DNA from: Thalassotalea loyana
GTDB lineage: Bacteria > Pseudomonadota > Gammaproteobacteria > Enterobacterales > Alteromonadaceae
NCBI RefSeq assembly: GCF_030161435.1
Contig: NZ_BSSV01000003.1
Location: 310,001-374,000 of the forward strand
Reading direction: 5' to 3'
Length of the DNA stretch: 64,000 nucleotides
The notes below the pieces were generated by a model. The model made no database searches, had not been told where the DNA came from, and saw nothing but the letters and a program-made list of their open reading frames with translations. The number at the start of each line of letters is the position of its first letter. Positions within the stretch are counted from its first letter, which is position 1. This document shows, one piece after another, positions 7,566-18,502 of this stretch. A program made the position numbers and the translations under genes.

Positions 7566-8654
7566 ATGTCTATAAGACAAGTAGTAAATTTAGGCACACA
7601 GAACCAACCTTTTTCCGTCACTAGCAGAGCACAAATGATTAACTTAATATCATTGTTTACCTTTGCAGTATCGTTGCTCTATACGGTCAACTATCTTTTT
7701 ATCATCAAGAACCCGCTGGTGGCTGCAATAAACGCAGCATTCACCGTCGCTTATTTACTAACATTATGCTTTAGTTACTTTCATCAATTCACCAAAGCAA
7801 AAGTATGGTTTTTTGGTGTTTTAATGCTCCATTTAATCGTATGTACCAATGTATATGTCACTAAGGATAGTGGCTTCCATTTGTATTTCTTTTTAGTCCC
7901 GACAGGCGCCTTTTTACTGTTCGAGATTCATGAAGTTAAAGCGAAAGTCATCTTAAGCCTAATTGCCACAATACTATTTTTCTATTGTGAAAACAGTATG
8001 AATATGACGCCGTTAATTGAGTTAACGGATGATGAAAATCACTTACTTTATCAAACGGTCGTCTTTATCAATATGATTGAAGTGATCATCGTATTAACCC
8101 TCTTTTCAAACCAAATAGAAAAGAATCAATTAAAGCTGACCATGCAAGCAAAGTATGATGCGTTGACGGGTGTTGCGAATCGCCACTTCTTTTTTGAAAA
8201 AGGTGACCAGATATTCAATTTAAGTAACGTTGAACAACGCCCTCTTTGTCTCGCATTACTTGATTTAGATTACTTCAAAAAGATCAATGATAGCTTTGGT
8301 CACCAAGCCGGTGATACTTGCTTGATTGAAGTCGCTAATCTCATTAACGCAAATATTCGTGAGCAAGACTTTTTTGCACGAATCGGCGGTGAAGAATTCG
8401 TTATTCTGCTGCCGGATACAACGGCAAACGAAGCCAATAGTTTACTGGAGCGATTACGCATACTCATCGAACAGCATACAATTACTGTTGATAATGACAA
8501 AACATTGCACTGTACGACGAGTATGGGGCTAGCAAGCAAAGATAAAGAGAATCAAAGTTTGAAAGACCTACTTGTTTCTGCCGATCATGCTTTATACGAC
8601 GCAAAAAATAGAGGAAGAAACCGAATCGCTCTTTACACTAAATTAAGTGCATAA
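7566..8654 (+). CDS. Membrane-bound GGDEF diguanylate cyclase (with I-site)
   Basis: This 362-aa protein has about six N-terminal membrane segments (residues 25-175). A C-terminal GGDEF domain follows (DALTGVANRHFFF, LDLDYFKKIND, ARIGGEEF). The motif REQD sits five residues before GGEEF and matches the RxxD inhibitory site for product feedback. It is transcribed divergently from the neighbouring GGDEF gene, with a gap of only about 114 bp. The two cyclases may share control but differ in feedback inhibition. The membrane part resembles 6-TM sensors found in such cyclases. Its signal is unknown. Confidence 0.92.
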   Translation: MSIRQVVNLGTQNQPFSVTSRAQMINLISLFTFAVSLLYTVNYLFIIKNPLVAAINAAFTVAYLLTLCFSYFHQFTKAKVWFFGVLMLHLIVCTNVYVTKDSGFHLYFFLVPTGAFLLFEIHEVKAKVILSLIATILFFYCENSMNMTPLIELTDDENHLLYQTVVFINMIEVIIVLTLFSNQIEKNQLKLTMQAKYDALTGVANRHFFFEKGDQIFNLSNVEQRPLCLALLDLDYFKKINDSFGHQAGDTCLIEVANLINANIREQDFFARIGGEEFVILLPDTTANEANSLLERLRILIEQHTITVDNDKTLHCTTSMGLASKDKENQSLKDLLVSADHALYDAKNRGRNRIALYTKLSA

Positions 8655-8661
8655 AATAGCA

Positions 8662-9942
8662 TTAGCTCGATAAGGTTTGCTCTAGGTTCGGTGAGTTTTT
8701 GTTGTCCAAGCTGGTATCAACCTGTTCAATTTTTTCAAACCGGTTAGCTATTTTGTTTGCAGAAGTGTTAATTTGTTTAACATCGTTTGCGGCCTGATCA
8801 ATATGTTTTGCGAGGTTGTCAAACCGCGTCCTAAAACGAGAAAAATCAACTGACAAGTGGCTTAAATGCGCTTGAATGATATGCACTTGCTCTTTAGTCG
8901 CCTCATCCTTAATTACCGCTCTTGCTGTCGTGAGTATCGCCATTAGCGTCGTCGGTGAGGCAAGCCAAACACGCTTTTGGTTTGCTATCTCTACCAAATC
9001 GCTATGATGCGCATGAATTTCGGCAAAGACAGCTTCCGCAGGAATAAACATTACCGCTCCTTGAGCCGTTTCTCGCTCTATCAGATACTTTTCTGATATG
9101 TCATTGATATGCTTTTTAATATCCTGCTTAAATTGGCGTTGTGCAGCTTTTCTCTCACTATCTGGCAACGAAATATCTGTGAACCTTCGGTAACTCTCAA
9201 GCGGAAATTTTGCATCAACAACAACATTGCCTGTAGGTTCAGGTAAGAACAACACGCAGTCTGCTACTTTACCATTTGATAACGTATGTTGAATCGAAAA
9301 ATGGGTTTCAGGTAAAACGTTACGAATTAATCCGTTTAATTGTACCTCTCCGAACGCCCCCCTTGAGCGCTTGTCAGCTAAAACCTCCTGAAGACTCACT
9401 ACATTGCTCGATAATTCAGTTATTTTTTGTTGAGCATCATCAATTAAAGCTAAACGCTTTAAAATATCATTGAATGTTTTCGTTGTTTTTTCAAAACCAT
9501 CAGATAGGCGCTTTTCAACTTGCTCACTGATACTTTGCAACCGTTTGTCTGTGGAGTCTGTCAGTGAACTAATATTCTTGGCTAGCGTATTGGCTAACTC
9601 TTCACGGTTTTCTTTTGCATGGCGAGCAAGCGTTTGATGCAATGTATCAAACGATTTTAGCTGTTGGTCAGAAGATTGCTGATGGAATTCCGCCTGCTGA
9701 CGCATCAGCTTCATTCTCAAGTCGACAAGTTGTTGCTCAGTGGCCATTTTTACTTCAACGGGCAGCTTTTGAAGCAAGGGTAAAGTTTGTGAAAGTTGCT
9801 CATTTATTAAAAGTTGTTGATTTGCTAACCCCTCAATACGCTTTTTTTGTATGATAACGACAATCAATAGAATAAGGCCAATGAGAGCGCCAATAACACC
9901 GATGGCTAATTCAATATTCCACGATTCAATTTGAGAGAGCAT
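8662..9942 (-). CDS. rmuC: DNA recombination protein RmuC
   Basis: This 426-aa protein (from the ATG at 9942) has an N-terminal membrane anchor (about residues 12-35). A long coiled-coil region follows to about residue 190. The conserved RmuC nuclease-like domain carries GAFGEVQLNGLIRNVLP, VVDAKFPLESY and MFIPAEAVFAEI. RmuC limits inversions at short inverted repeats in E. coli and is related to the restriction endonuclease fold. A GTG six codons upstream is possible, but AAGG ahead of the ATG favours the shorter form. It converges with the GGDEF gene, with 7 nt between stops. Confidence 0.93.
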   Translation of the reverse strand: MLSQIESWNIELAIGVIGALIGLILLIVVIIQKKRIEGLANQQLLINEQLSQTLPLLQKLPVEVKMATEQQLVDLRMKLMRQQAEFHQQSSDQQLKSFDTLHQTLARHAKENREELANTLAKNISSLTDSTDKRLQSISEQVEKRLSDGFEKTTKTFNDILKRLALIDDAQQKITELSSNVVSLQEVLADKRSRGAFGEVQLNGLIRNVLPETHFSIQHTLSNGKVADCVLFLPEPTGNVVVDAKFPLESYRRFTDISLPDSERKAAQRQFKQDIKKHINDISEKYLIERETAQGAVMFIPAEAVFAEIHAHHSDLVEIANQKRVWLASPTTLMAILTTARAVIKDEATKEQVHIIQAHLSHLSVDFSRFRTRFDNLAKHIDQAANDVKQINTSANKIANRFEKIEQVDTSLDNKNSPNLEQTLSS

Positions 9943-10030
9943 AACAACCTTAACAAACACTTTTTTCGCTATAGTAGCGATAAACGTCAGCTAAGTAAAA
10001 AGCCAAACCCTTTGAGACATGCCAAGCGCA

Positions 10031-11869
10031 TTAAAAATAAACAATGTTTAACGTGATTGACAAAGTGATCCACATTAAGGCGATTAGCGGGACCCCCACC
10101 TTAACAAAATCCGAAAACTGGTAACCACCAGCATTCATCACTAATAAATTAGTTTTGTATGCCATGGGGGTCGCATAGCTTAAGTTTGCTCCAAAGAGAA
10201 CAGCTAGGACAAATGGCTCTGGAGGAGCACCAAGTTGTTGTGCTACTGACATAGCAATCGGCGTCCCTATTACTGCCGCAGCATTGTTAGAGACAATATT
10301 TGTTAAGATAGCGAGTAATAGCATGAGTGCAGCCAGAACTCCCCCTACGGGTAGCGAAGAGGATAGAGCAACAAAAATCTCCGCTAAGTACTGAGCGGCT
10401 CCAGTACTGACCATTGCAGCGCCAAGAGCCAATGAGGCCGCTACAATCAAAATCACTTGAGTACTTAAAGCTGATGCTACTTCCTGCCAATTCAAGCATC
10501 GGGAAGCAAGTAAAACGAATACGCCGCACATAGCGCTAATGACGATAGGCAATACATCGAATACCGGCAATAAGACCACGCCAAATAACACGCCTAAGGC
10601 AACAGGTGCTTTTTTAGTCTGGACAACCTTCGCCGCACCGTCAACAACCAGAATACCTTGTTGAGATTTCAATTCTTCGATTTGATCGGCATCGCCTTGG
10701 ACTAACAAAATATCCCCTACTCGCAATGGAATACTACCGATGCTTTGTCGCTCGATATCCATCGGCTTGCCTTCACGATGTAACGCGACAGCGCTAATCC
10801 CGTACTCTGAGCTAAAATTCGCGCTTTTTAGTGTTTTGCCTATCAGCCCAGACCCAAGAATAATGACGACCTCAGCGAGCACTTGGTTACCAGCCTCTAA
10901 TGGGTGTTCAGCATCTATTTTATGTTTCCCTGAGTGCAACGTAGCTTTTAATACGCTTTCGTATTCTTTCAATCGGTCTGGATAATCTTTGACATGAATA
11001 CGATCATTAACTTTGATAATGGTGTCTGGCAAAGGCAGTAACTTGTGAAAATCCTTACCACGTTGAATACTTTCAATTCGAATCATGCCATCCGTTAGTT
11101 TTATCGCTTTTGATACCTTTTCACCGATTAAAGGACAGTTTTCGCCTACATGCAGGTAAGCGCTAAATAACCGCGGAGAGGTATCTGGCAAAGATGCTTC
11201 ACGTTCGGGTAAAATTCTTGGCGCAATTAGCCATAAATACAATAACGCAACGACAGCAGCACCAAACGCGATCGGTGCAAAGTCAAACATCCCAAAACGT
11301 TCCATCCCCAGATCGGCAGCAACACTGACTACCAGTAGGTTTGTTGATGTACCAATCGTTGTAAACATGCCACCAACTAGCGTGGCAAATCCCATTGGCA
11401 TTAACATGCCACTGACATTGGATTGCGTTCGAATCGCAACGCTTATTAATATAGGTAAAAGTAGAACGACAATAGGGGTATTATTGACAAATGCACTTAA
11501 TGCCCCCGCAATAATTAAGGTACTCAATAATGAAAATGAAGGACTGACTTTCCACATCCGTGACAAGTTTCGTCCAATAGGCTCTAGGGCTCCTGTTAAA
11601 ACAATGGCCTGTCCGATAATCATCAAGGCACATACCGTGACAAGTGCCTCATGCCCAAAGCCATGAAAAAAGTATACTGGATCTAACGTTTCGCCTTGAT
11701 ACTGGAAAGGAAAGAGCGCAAAAAATACGGTCAAAACCGCAATCACCGCTAATGATGAAGTTTCTAATGCAATGTCGTCACGCTTAAATAGATATAGCGC
11801 ACCTAGCGTTAACAATAGTACAAACAAAGCATGCATATTTGGCAGCGATGGCAACCCAGCAAATAGCAT
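10031..11869 (-). CDS. SLC13-family permease with two RCK_C (TrkA-C) domains
   Basis: This 612-aa protein has SLC13/ArsB-type membrane segments on both sides of a soluble insert (about residues 230-400). The insert holds two TrkA-C/RCK_C-like domains, each ending in a motif like IKVNDRIHVKD or LRVGDILLVQGD. The membrane halves carry the repeated signatures FVNNTPIVVLLLPI and IVSNNAAAVIGTPIA, typical of Na+-coupled dicarboxylate or sulfate carriers. RCK_C insertion is common in bacterial members and suggests regulation by a small ligand. The substrate is unknown. Start: ATG with AGGGA upstream. It lies next to fumarase, so a C4-dicarboxylate is plausible but unproven. Confidence 0.88.
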   Translation of the reverse strand: MLFAGLPSLPNMHALFVLLLTLGALYLFKRDDIALETSSLAVIAVLTVFFALFPFQYQGETLDPVYFFHGFGHEALVTVCALMIIGQAIVLTGALEPIGRNLSRMWKVSPSFSLLSTLIIAGALSAFVNNTPIVVLLLPILISVAIRTQSNVSGMLMPMGFATLVGGMFTTIGTSTNLLVVSVAADLGMERFGMFDFAPIAFGAAVVALLYLWLIAPRILPEREASLPDTSPRLFSAYLHVGENCPLIGEKVSKAIKLTDGMIRIESIQRGKDFHKLLPLPDTIIKVNDRIHVKDYPDRLKEYESVLKATLHSGKHKIDAEHPLEAGNQVLAEVVIILGSGLIGKTLKSANFSSEYGISAVALHREGKPMDIERQSIGSIPLRVGDILLVQGDADQIEELKSQQGILVVDGAAKVVQTKKAPVALGVLFGVVLLPVFDVLPIVISAMCGVFVLLASRCLNWQEVASALSTQVILIVAASLALGAAMVSTGAAQYLAEIFVALSSSLPVGGVLAALMLLLAILTNIVSNNAAAVIGTPIAMSVAQQLGAPPEPFVLAVLFGANLSYATPMAYKTNLLVMNAGGYQFSDFVKVGVPLIALMWITLSITLNIVYF

Positions 11870-11950
11870 TTCACATCCCTAAAAGCTTGTTATTATTTCA
11901 ACACCTTAGCACCTTTTTTTAAAATAGATGAAATTTTCTTCATTACAAAT

Positions 11951-11977
11951 AAAAAAAGCGCTCATGAGAGCGCTTTT
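11951..11977 (-). terminator. Terminator downstream of class I fumarase
   Basis: The stem AAGCGCTC/GAGCGCTT has a 4-nt loop and is followed on the minus strand by T7. It lies 17 nt beyond the fumarase stop. Confidence 0.88.
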
Positions 11978-11993
11978 CTAACACAGATTTTTC

Positions 11994-13514
11994 TTAACTT
12001 AAAGCTTCATCCAAATTTTCAATCTTGGCTTGCCAGATTGCCGGACCAGTAACATGAGCAGACTCGCCCGTGCTATCTACAGCAACGGTAACTGGCATAT
12101 CTTCTACTTCAAACTCGTAGATTGCTTCCATACCAAGGTCTTCAAACGCTACAACCTTAGCTTTCTTAATTGCTTTAGACACTAAGTAAGCTGCGCCACC
12201 AACTGCCATTAAGTATACTGATTTATTGTTCTTGATTGACTCACAGGTAGCTGCTCCACGCTCAGCTTTACCAATAGTCCCCAGTAAACCTGTTTGTGAA
12301 AGCATCATGTCAGTAAACTTATCCATACGTGTCGCCGTCGTTGGGCCTGCTGGACCTACCGCTTCATCGCCAATAGCGTCAACTGGACCTACGTAGTAAA
12401 TAAACTTATCGGTAAAATCAACAGGAAGTTCTTCTCCCTTATTTACCATATCTTGAATGCGTTTATGAGCGGCATCGCGTCCTGTTAGGATTTTACCTGA
12501 AAGTAATACCGTTTCACCGGTTTTCCAATCGCTAACGTCAGCCTTCTTTAATTCATCGACATTAACACGGCGCACGTTTTCACCAACTTCCCAGGTAATT
12601 TCTGGCCACTCTTCTAGCTTAGGAGGAGTTAAGTCAGCTGGGCCTGAGCCATCTAGGTGAAAATGCACATGGCGTGTTGCCGCACAGTTAGGGATCATCA
12701 CAACAGGCTTAGACGCAGCGTGTGTCGGTGCTGAGTTAATTTTTACATCAACAACCGTTGTTAAACCACCTAGGCCTTGTGCACCAATACCTAATTTATT
12801 CACACGTTCGTATATCTCTAGACGCAACTCTTCTTCTGCGTTTTGTGGACCACGCTCGATTAACTCCTGAATATCAACAGGATCCATTAAGCTTTCTTTA
12901 GCAAGTACACCCGCTTTTTCCGCTGTACCGCCAATACCTATACCCAACATACCTGGTGGACACCAACCAGCACCCATTTTAGGTAATGTTTCAACAACCC
13001 AGTCAGCAACTGAGTCAGAAGGGTTTAACATCACCATCTTAGTTTTATTCTCACTTCCGCCACCTTTTGCAGCGATCATCACTTCAACGTGATGGCCTGC
13101 AACCATATCTAAATGAACGACTGACGGAGTGTTGTCTTTTGTGTTTTTACGAGCGCCTGCCGGATCAGCAACAATTGAAGCACGAAGCGGGTTGTCAGGG
13201 TTCATGTACGCACGACGTGTGCCTTCATCAACCATTTGCTGAACTGTCATGTCAGTTTTATCCCACTTAACATCCATACCAACTTTGACAAAACAAGTCA
13301 CAATACCAGTATCTTGACAGATTGGGCGCTTACCGTGAGCCGACATTCTTGAGTTAATCAAAATTTGAGCGATGGCATCTTTTGCCGCTGTGCTTTGCTC
13401 TTTGTGGTAGGTTTTTTCTAATGCTTGAACGAAGTCAATTGGATGGTAGTACGAGATGTATTGCAATGAGTCAGCAATACTCTCAATAAAATCTTCTTGC
13501 TTTATAATTGTCAT
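11994..13514 (-). CDS. fumA: Fumarate hydratase, class I (4Fe-4S)
   Basis: This 506-aa enzyme interconverts fumarate and malate in the TCA cycle. It belongs to the iron-sulfur class I family and carries the cluster cysteines in RPICQDTGIVTCF, in PNCAATRHVHF and in GAATCESI. Further conserved motifs are GGSENKTKM and GPTTATRMD. The length matches single-chain FumA/FumB-type enzymes. The start is the ATG at 13514 with GAGAG upstream. A frame-open extension to 13553 has no ribosome-binding signal of its own. It is oxygen-sensitive by family. It is transcribed divergently from pabB. Confidence 0.95.
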   Translation of the reverse strand: MTIIKQEDFIESIADSLQYISYYHPIDFVQALEKTYHKEQSTAAKDAIAQILINSRMSAHGKRPICQDTGIVTCFVKVGMDVKWDKTDMTVQQMVDEGTRRAYMNPDNPLRASIVADPAGARKNTKDNTPSVVHLDMVAGHHVEVMIAAKGGGSENKTKMVMLNPSDSVADWVVETLPKMGAGWCPPGMLGIGIGGTAEKAGVLAKESLMDPVDIQELIERGPQNAEEELRLEIYERVNKLGIGAQGLGGLTTVVDVKINSAPTHAASKPVVMIPNCAATRHVHFHLDGSGPADLTPPKLEEWPEITWEVGENVRRVNVDELKKADVSDWKTGETVLLSGKILTGRDAAHKRIQDMVNKGEELPVDFTDKFIYYVGPVDAIGDEAVGPAGPTTATRMDKFTDMMLSQTGLLGTIGKAERGAATCESIKNNKSVYLMAVGGAAYLVSKAIKKAKVVAFEDLGMEAIYEFEVEDMPVTVAVDSTGESAHVTGPAIWQAKIENLDEALS

Positions 13515-13673
13515 GAGTCTCTCTTTTTTTGGTTTCTTCAACATCAGCATCACAGCGAAGTAAACTTTAGTTGAAAGTTATAATTTTGCCGATATGATAC
13601 CTTGCTTAAAAGCGACTCGCTAGCGGTTTAGCGAGGGTTATCGATACAATTTGATAAAAACATTGAGTTAACG

Positions 13674-15077
13674 TTGCAATCAAACAATCTTCAGTATGGC
13701 TATGAAGCCAAACCTTTGACAAACTTTTCCGTAAATCAAGCGTTAAATGCTATTAGTCAGCTTGTTAAAGAGCCGTGGGCAATGTGGTTAGACTCATGTA
13801 ATAGTCAACATATCGATAATCAGTACGATATTTTTGTTTGGCAGCCGTTGTGCAAAATAAAAACGACAAATCATCAAACGTTTGTCTGCAAGGATGACAT
13901 ATGGGATTTGTTTAGCAGTTTAGATCCACTTGTAGCTATTGAGCAAAAAATAGCTGAGTGTTTCGAGGCGACAAACATTTCACCGTCAGGTTTGCCATTT
14001 AATGGCGGCGCTGTGGGTTATTTTAGTTATGATTTAGGTCGAGCTTTTGAAACTTTGCCATCACAGGCATCAAACGACCTAGCCGTATATGATATGGCGG
14101 TTGGTATTTATGACACGGCAATCATAATCGATAAAATAACCGATACGGTTTACCTGTTTTGTCTCGACGATAAACGAGAAGAATTGATTAATGCGTTAAC
14201 TAAAAATGCATCTGTACCATACCAAGAAAATACCAATAAATTTGCGTTAAGCTCAGCGTGGCAGTCGAATATGACACAAGCGCAATACCGAGAGAAGTTT
14301 GAAAAGATCCAACAATATTTGCGATCAGGTGATTGTTATCAAATTAACCTAACACAACGCTTTGAAGCGCAATATCAAGGCGATGAATTTGATGCCTATT
14401 TAAAGCTCAGAAAACACAACAATGCGCCATTTTCAGCGTATCTCAATATTGATGATATTAAGGTGCTTAGTATTTCCCCTGAGCGATTCATCCAGATCAA
14501 ACAAAATAAAGTACAAACTAAGCCGATAAAAGGCACACGTCCACGTAGCAATGATCCGACGCAAGACGAAAAAAACAAACAGTCATTGTCTTTAGCAAAC
14601 AAAGATAAAGCCGAAAATCTAATGATTGTTGACCTGTTGAGAAACGATATTTCAAGGGCATGTAAGCCCGGCAGTGTTAAAGTGCCTAAACTATTCGATA
14701 TTGAAAGTTTTCCAGCGGTACATCACTTAGTGAGTACTATTGAAGGCGAACTTGCAGAAGATAAGTCTGCAATAGATTTGATACGAGGAGCCTTCCCTGG
14801 AGGGTCAATAACTGGCGCTCCCAAAATTCGCGCGATGGAAATTATCGAAGAGCTTGAACCACATAGGAGAAATATATATTGTGGTTCTATTGGATACATT
14901 TCTGCCTGTGGCAACATGGACACCAGTATTACAATTCGAACACTCACATGCCTAAACGGAAGAATCATCTGTAACGCTGGCGGCGGAATTGTTGCTGATT
15001 CTGCTTGTGACGAAGAGTACCAAGAAACTTTTGACAAAGTGAATAAAATTTTACCGGTACTCGGTGAGCTTAACTGA
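13674..15077 (+). CDS. pabB: Aminodeoxychorismate synthase component I
   Basis: This 467-aa subunit converts chorismate, with ammonia from PabA, to 4-amino-4-deoxychorismate for folate synthesis. The chorismate-binding domain (from about residue 195) has GDCYQINLTQRF, SPERFI, KPIKGTRPR, the catalytic-lysine region PGGSITGAPKIRAME and the C-terminal GGGIVADS. The residues KGT and PGGSITGAPK mark a PabB-type rather than anthranilate-synthase chain. The start appears to be TTG at 13674 with a weak GAG site. No ATG lies near the expected N-terminus. The order pabB-nudL-sdaA is the same as in E. coli. Confidence 0.92.
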   Translation: MQSNNLQYGYEAKPLTNFSVNQALNAISQLVKEPWAMWLDSCNSQHIDNQYDIFVWQPLCKIKTTNHQTFVCKDDIWDLFSSLDPLVAIEQKIAECFEATNISPSGLPFNGGAVGYFSYDLGRAFETLPSQASNDLAVYDMAVGIYDTAIIIDKITDTVYLFCLDDKREELINALTKNASVPYQENTNKFALSSAWQSNMTQAQYREKFEKIQQYLRSGDCYQINLTQRFEAQYQGDEFDAYLKLRKHNNAPFSAYLNIDDIKVLSISPERFIQIKQNKVQTKPIKGTRPRSNDPTQDEKNKQSLSLANKDKAENLMIVDLLRNDISRACKPGSVKVPKLFDIESFPAVHHLVSTIEGELAEDKSAIDLIRGAFPGGSITGAPKIRAMEIIEELEPHRRNIYCGSIGYISACGNMDTSITIRTLTCLNGRIICNAGGGIVADSACDEEYQETFDKVNKILPVLGELN

Positions 15078-15102
15078 CGAAAAGTAACGACAAGGAAATA
15101 AA

Positions 15103-15699
15103 ATGAATAAATCGGAATTTCTTAACTTATTCAAACTATCTCCTTTAGCTGAATCAAGTCATCAGTTTCGTTATTCTCTCGTATCTGACAGACCTACCCG
15201 TCAAGCCGCTGTGTTAATTGCAATTACCGAGCGAAATAACCAACTTGAAATACTCCTGACAAAACGAGCAAAGCATTTAAAGCACCACGCGGGCCAAATC
15301 AGTTTTCCCGGAGGCAAGGCAGAAGCTCATGACGACAACCTTAAGGTTACTGCAGTAAGAGAATTTGAAGAGGAAGTAGGTATCAAAAGAGAGCAGCTTG
15401 AGCTTTTAGGGTGCATGCACCCCTACCAAACGATTTCAGGCTTCGACGTATTACCCGTCATCGCTTATTTGCATGAGCCAATAACGTTTAACATTGATAC
15501 AAACGAAGTGGACGAAGTATTCTTTGTACCCTTGGAGCATTGCCTAGATACCAATAATCATTTGCATGTTGCAACCCAACTTCGTGGCCAAGACTACAAA
15601 GTTACCTTCATTCCCTACCAAGACTATAACATTTGGGGAGCAACAGCAGCGATGTTGAAAGACTTTGCTCTACACTTCCAACAGCCTTCGCTTGGCTAA
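15103..15699 (+). CDS. nudL: Nudix CoA pyrophosphatase NudL-like
   Basis: This 198-aa Nudix hydrolase carries the CoA-specific motif LLTKRAKHLKHHAGQISFPGG. The Nudix helix REFEEEVGI follows directly and holds the metal-binding glutamates. The family cleaves CoA or oxidised CoA to 3',5'-ADP and 4'-phosphopantetheine. The gene begins 25 nt after pabB and is very likely co-transcribed with it, as in enterobacteria. Confidence 0.93.
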   Translation: MNKSEFLNLFKLSPLAESSHQFRYSLVSDRPTRQAAVLIAITERNNQLEILLTKRAKHLKHHAGQISFPGGKAEAHDDNLKVTAVREFEEEVGIKREQLELLGCMHPYQTISGFDVLPVIAYLHEPITFNIDTNEVDEVFFVPLEHCLDTNNHLHVATQLRGQDYKVTFIPYQDYNIWGATAAMLKDFALHFQQPSLG

Positions 15700-15844
15700 C
15701 AATAAGCTCATTTTTCATCTCACAGCTATACTAATGTAGATGTAAGAGCAGTTTTTATTGTTCATTAAGTTAACTTTCAGTTACCATTACCGAAGATAAT
15801 TCAAAATATTTACATTTATTACAGTATTAATTCAGGTTTATAGC

Positions 15845-17221
15845 ATGATTAGTGTATTTGATATGTTTTCTATCGGCATCGGCCCTTCAAGTTCTCATAC
15901 CGTGGGACCAATGCGCGCTGCAAAATTATTTGTTGATGAACTATTAAACACAAACCAGTTAACTCAGGTTGACCGGGTAAAAGCAGAGCTTTTTGGTTCT
16001 TTAGGTCAAACGGGCATCGGCCATGGTACAGGTAAAGCCGTCATTTTAGGACTTACAGGTGAAACGCCTGAAGGGATACCAGTTGAAAAAATTGATACGA
16101 CCTTAGCTAGCGTAGAAAAGTCGCAAACAATCCTTTTAAACGGTGAGCATGAAGTAGCATTTCCAAAGGGAGATGCCATTATTTATCATCGACGAAAAAC
16201 GCTACCCGCTCATGCAAACGCAATGACAATTTTCGCATACAACGATGAAGAACTTTTGCTAGAAAAAACGTTTTATTCTATCGGTGGTGGATTTATCGTT
16301 GAAGATAGTGAATTTGAAAAAGAAAAAGACAAAGCATTATCGTTGCATAGTAACATTGACCGACCTCATAAATTCTCAACTGCCGACGAATTAATTACCG
16401 AAGCGACAACTAAAGGCATTAGCATCAGTACATTGATGATGGATAATGAAAAATGCCTGAATGATGAAGCAACAATTCGAAAAAACCTTGTAAAAATTTG
16501 GCAAGCTATGCACGAATCTGTTGAGCGTGGTATTCGTACAGAAGGTATTTTACCTGGCGGTTTAAAAGTAACCCGTCGAGCTCCTGCATTACATCGAACA
16601 CTATCTGTAGAAAATTCTAATGACCCACTTACAGCCATGGACTGGGTAAATTTATTTGCACTCGCTGTGAACGAGGAGAATGCGGCTGGTAGTCGTGTTG
16701 TGACAGCACCAACCAACGGTGCAGCAGGTATTATTCCTGCAGTCTTGTGTTACTACAATAAATTTATTAAACCTGTGGACGACGAAGACTGTATTCGTTA
16801 CCTATTAACGGCCGCAGCCATTGGTATTCTATACAAAACCAATGCATCTATCTCTGGTGCTGAAGTGGGTTGCCAAGGTGAAGTAGGTGTCGCTTGCTCA
16901 ATGGCTGCTGGTGCACTCACAGAAATTATGGGTGGTAGCCCACAACAAGTTGAAAATGCAGCCGAAATTGGTATGGAACACAACCTAGGCCTTACATGTG
17001 ATCCGGTAGGTGGTTTAGTCCAAGTTCCGTGTATTGAGCGAAACGCTATGGGTGCTGTGAAAGCGATAAATGCCTCGCGATTAGCATTGCGTGGTAATGG
17101 CACACAAAAGGTATCTTTAGACAAAGTCATTAAGACAATGTGGGATACAGGTAATGATATGAAAACGAAATATAAAGAGACTTCTCGTGGTGGTCTTGCA
17201 GTAAATATTATCGAATGTTAA
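15845..17221 (+). CDS. sdaA: L-serine ammonia-lyase (4Fe-4S), single chain
   Basis: This 458-aa enzyme deaminates L-serine to pyruvate and ammonia. The N-terminal beta domain starts [19 protein letters not shown] and the C-terminal alpha domain carries the cluster cysteines in [15 protein letters not shown] and [19 protein letters not shown] is also conserved. The length matches E. coli SdaA/SdaB. It follows nudL after 145 nt and may have its own promoter. A strong terminator follows. Confidence 0.96.
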   Translation: MISVFDMFSIGIGPSSSHTVGPMRAAKLFVDELLNTNQLTQVDRVKAELFGSLGQTGIGHGTGKAVILGLTGETPEGIPVEKIDTTLASVEKSQTILLNGEHEVAFPKGDAIIYHRRKTLPAHANAMTIFAYNDEELLLEKTFYSIGGGFIVEDSEFEKEKDKALSLHSNIDRPHKFSTADELITEATTKGISISTLMMDNEKCLNDEATIRKNLVKIWQAMHESVERGIRTEGILPGGLKVTRRAPALHRTLSVENSNDPLTAMDWVNLFALAVNEENAAGSRVVTAPTNGAAGIIPAVLCYYNKFIKPVDDEDCIRYLLTAAAIGILYKTNASISGAEVGCQGEVGVACSMAAGALTEIMGGSPQQVENAAEIGMEHNLGLTCDPVGGLVQVPCIERNAMGAVKAINASRLALRGNGTQKVSLDKVIKTMWDTGNDMKTKYKETSRGGLAVNIIEC

Positions 17222-17238
17222 TTGGAAATTATTGCCAT

Positions 17239-17276
17239 AAAAAAAGCCCTTACACTCACGTGTAAGGGCTTTTTTA
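17239..17276. terminator. Bidirectional terminator between sdaA and cysB
   Basis: The stem AGCCCTTACAC/GTGTAAGGGCT has a TCAC loop and is flanked by A-rich and T6 tracts. It serves both convergent genes. Confidence 0.92.
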
Positions 17277-17289
17277 GTAAGTTCTATTG

Positions 17290-18285
<996 letters not shown>

Positions 18286-18502
18286 TTATAGCAAAAATAT
18301 ATACAAAATCATTCTAATATTCCATATTATTTTTACATGCAATTGAATTTATTTTAATCAACCTACGAAAATTGCGACTAAATCGGCCATAAATAAGCTA
18401 TCTATTTATCATCAATGAAAAAATCTATATTTGGGCTATGCTTATAGAAGCATTTTTTGTAGACTGCTAAGTGTTTATATAATCATAACTGAGAAGTGGA
18501 AT

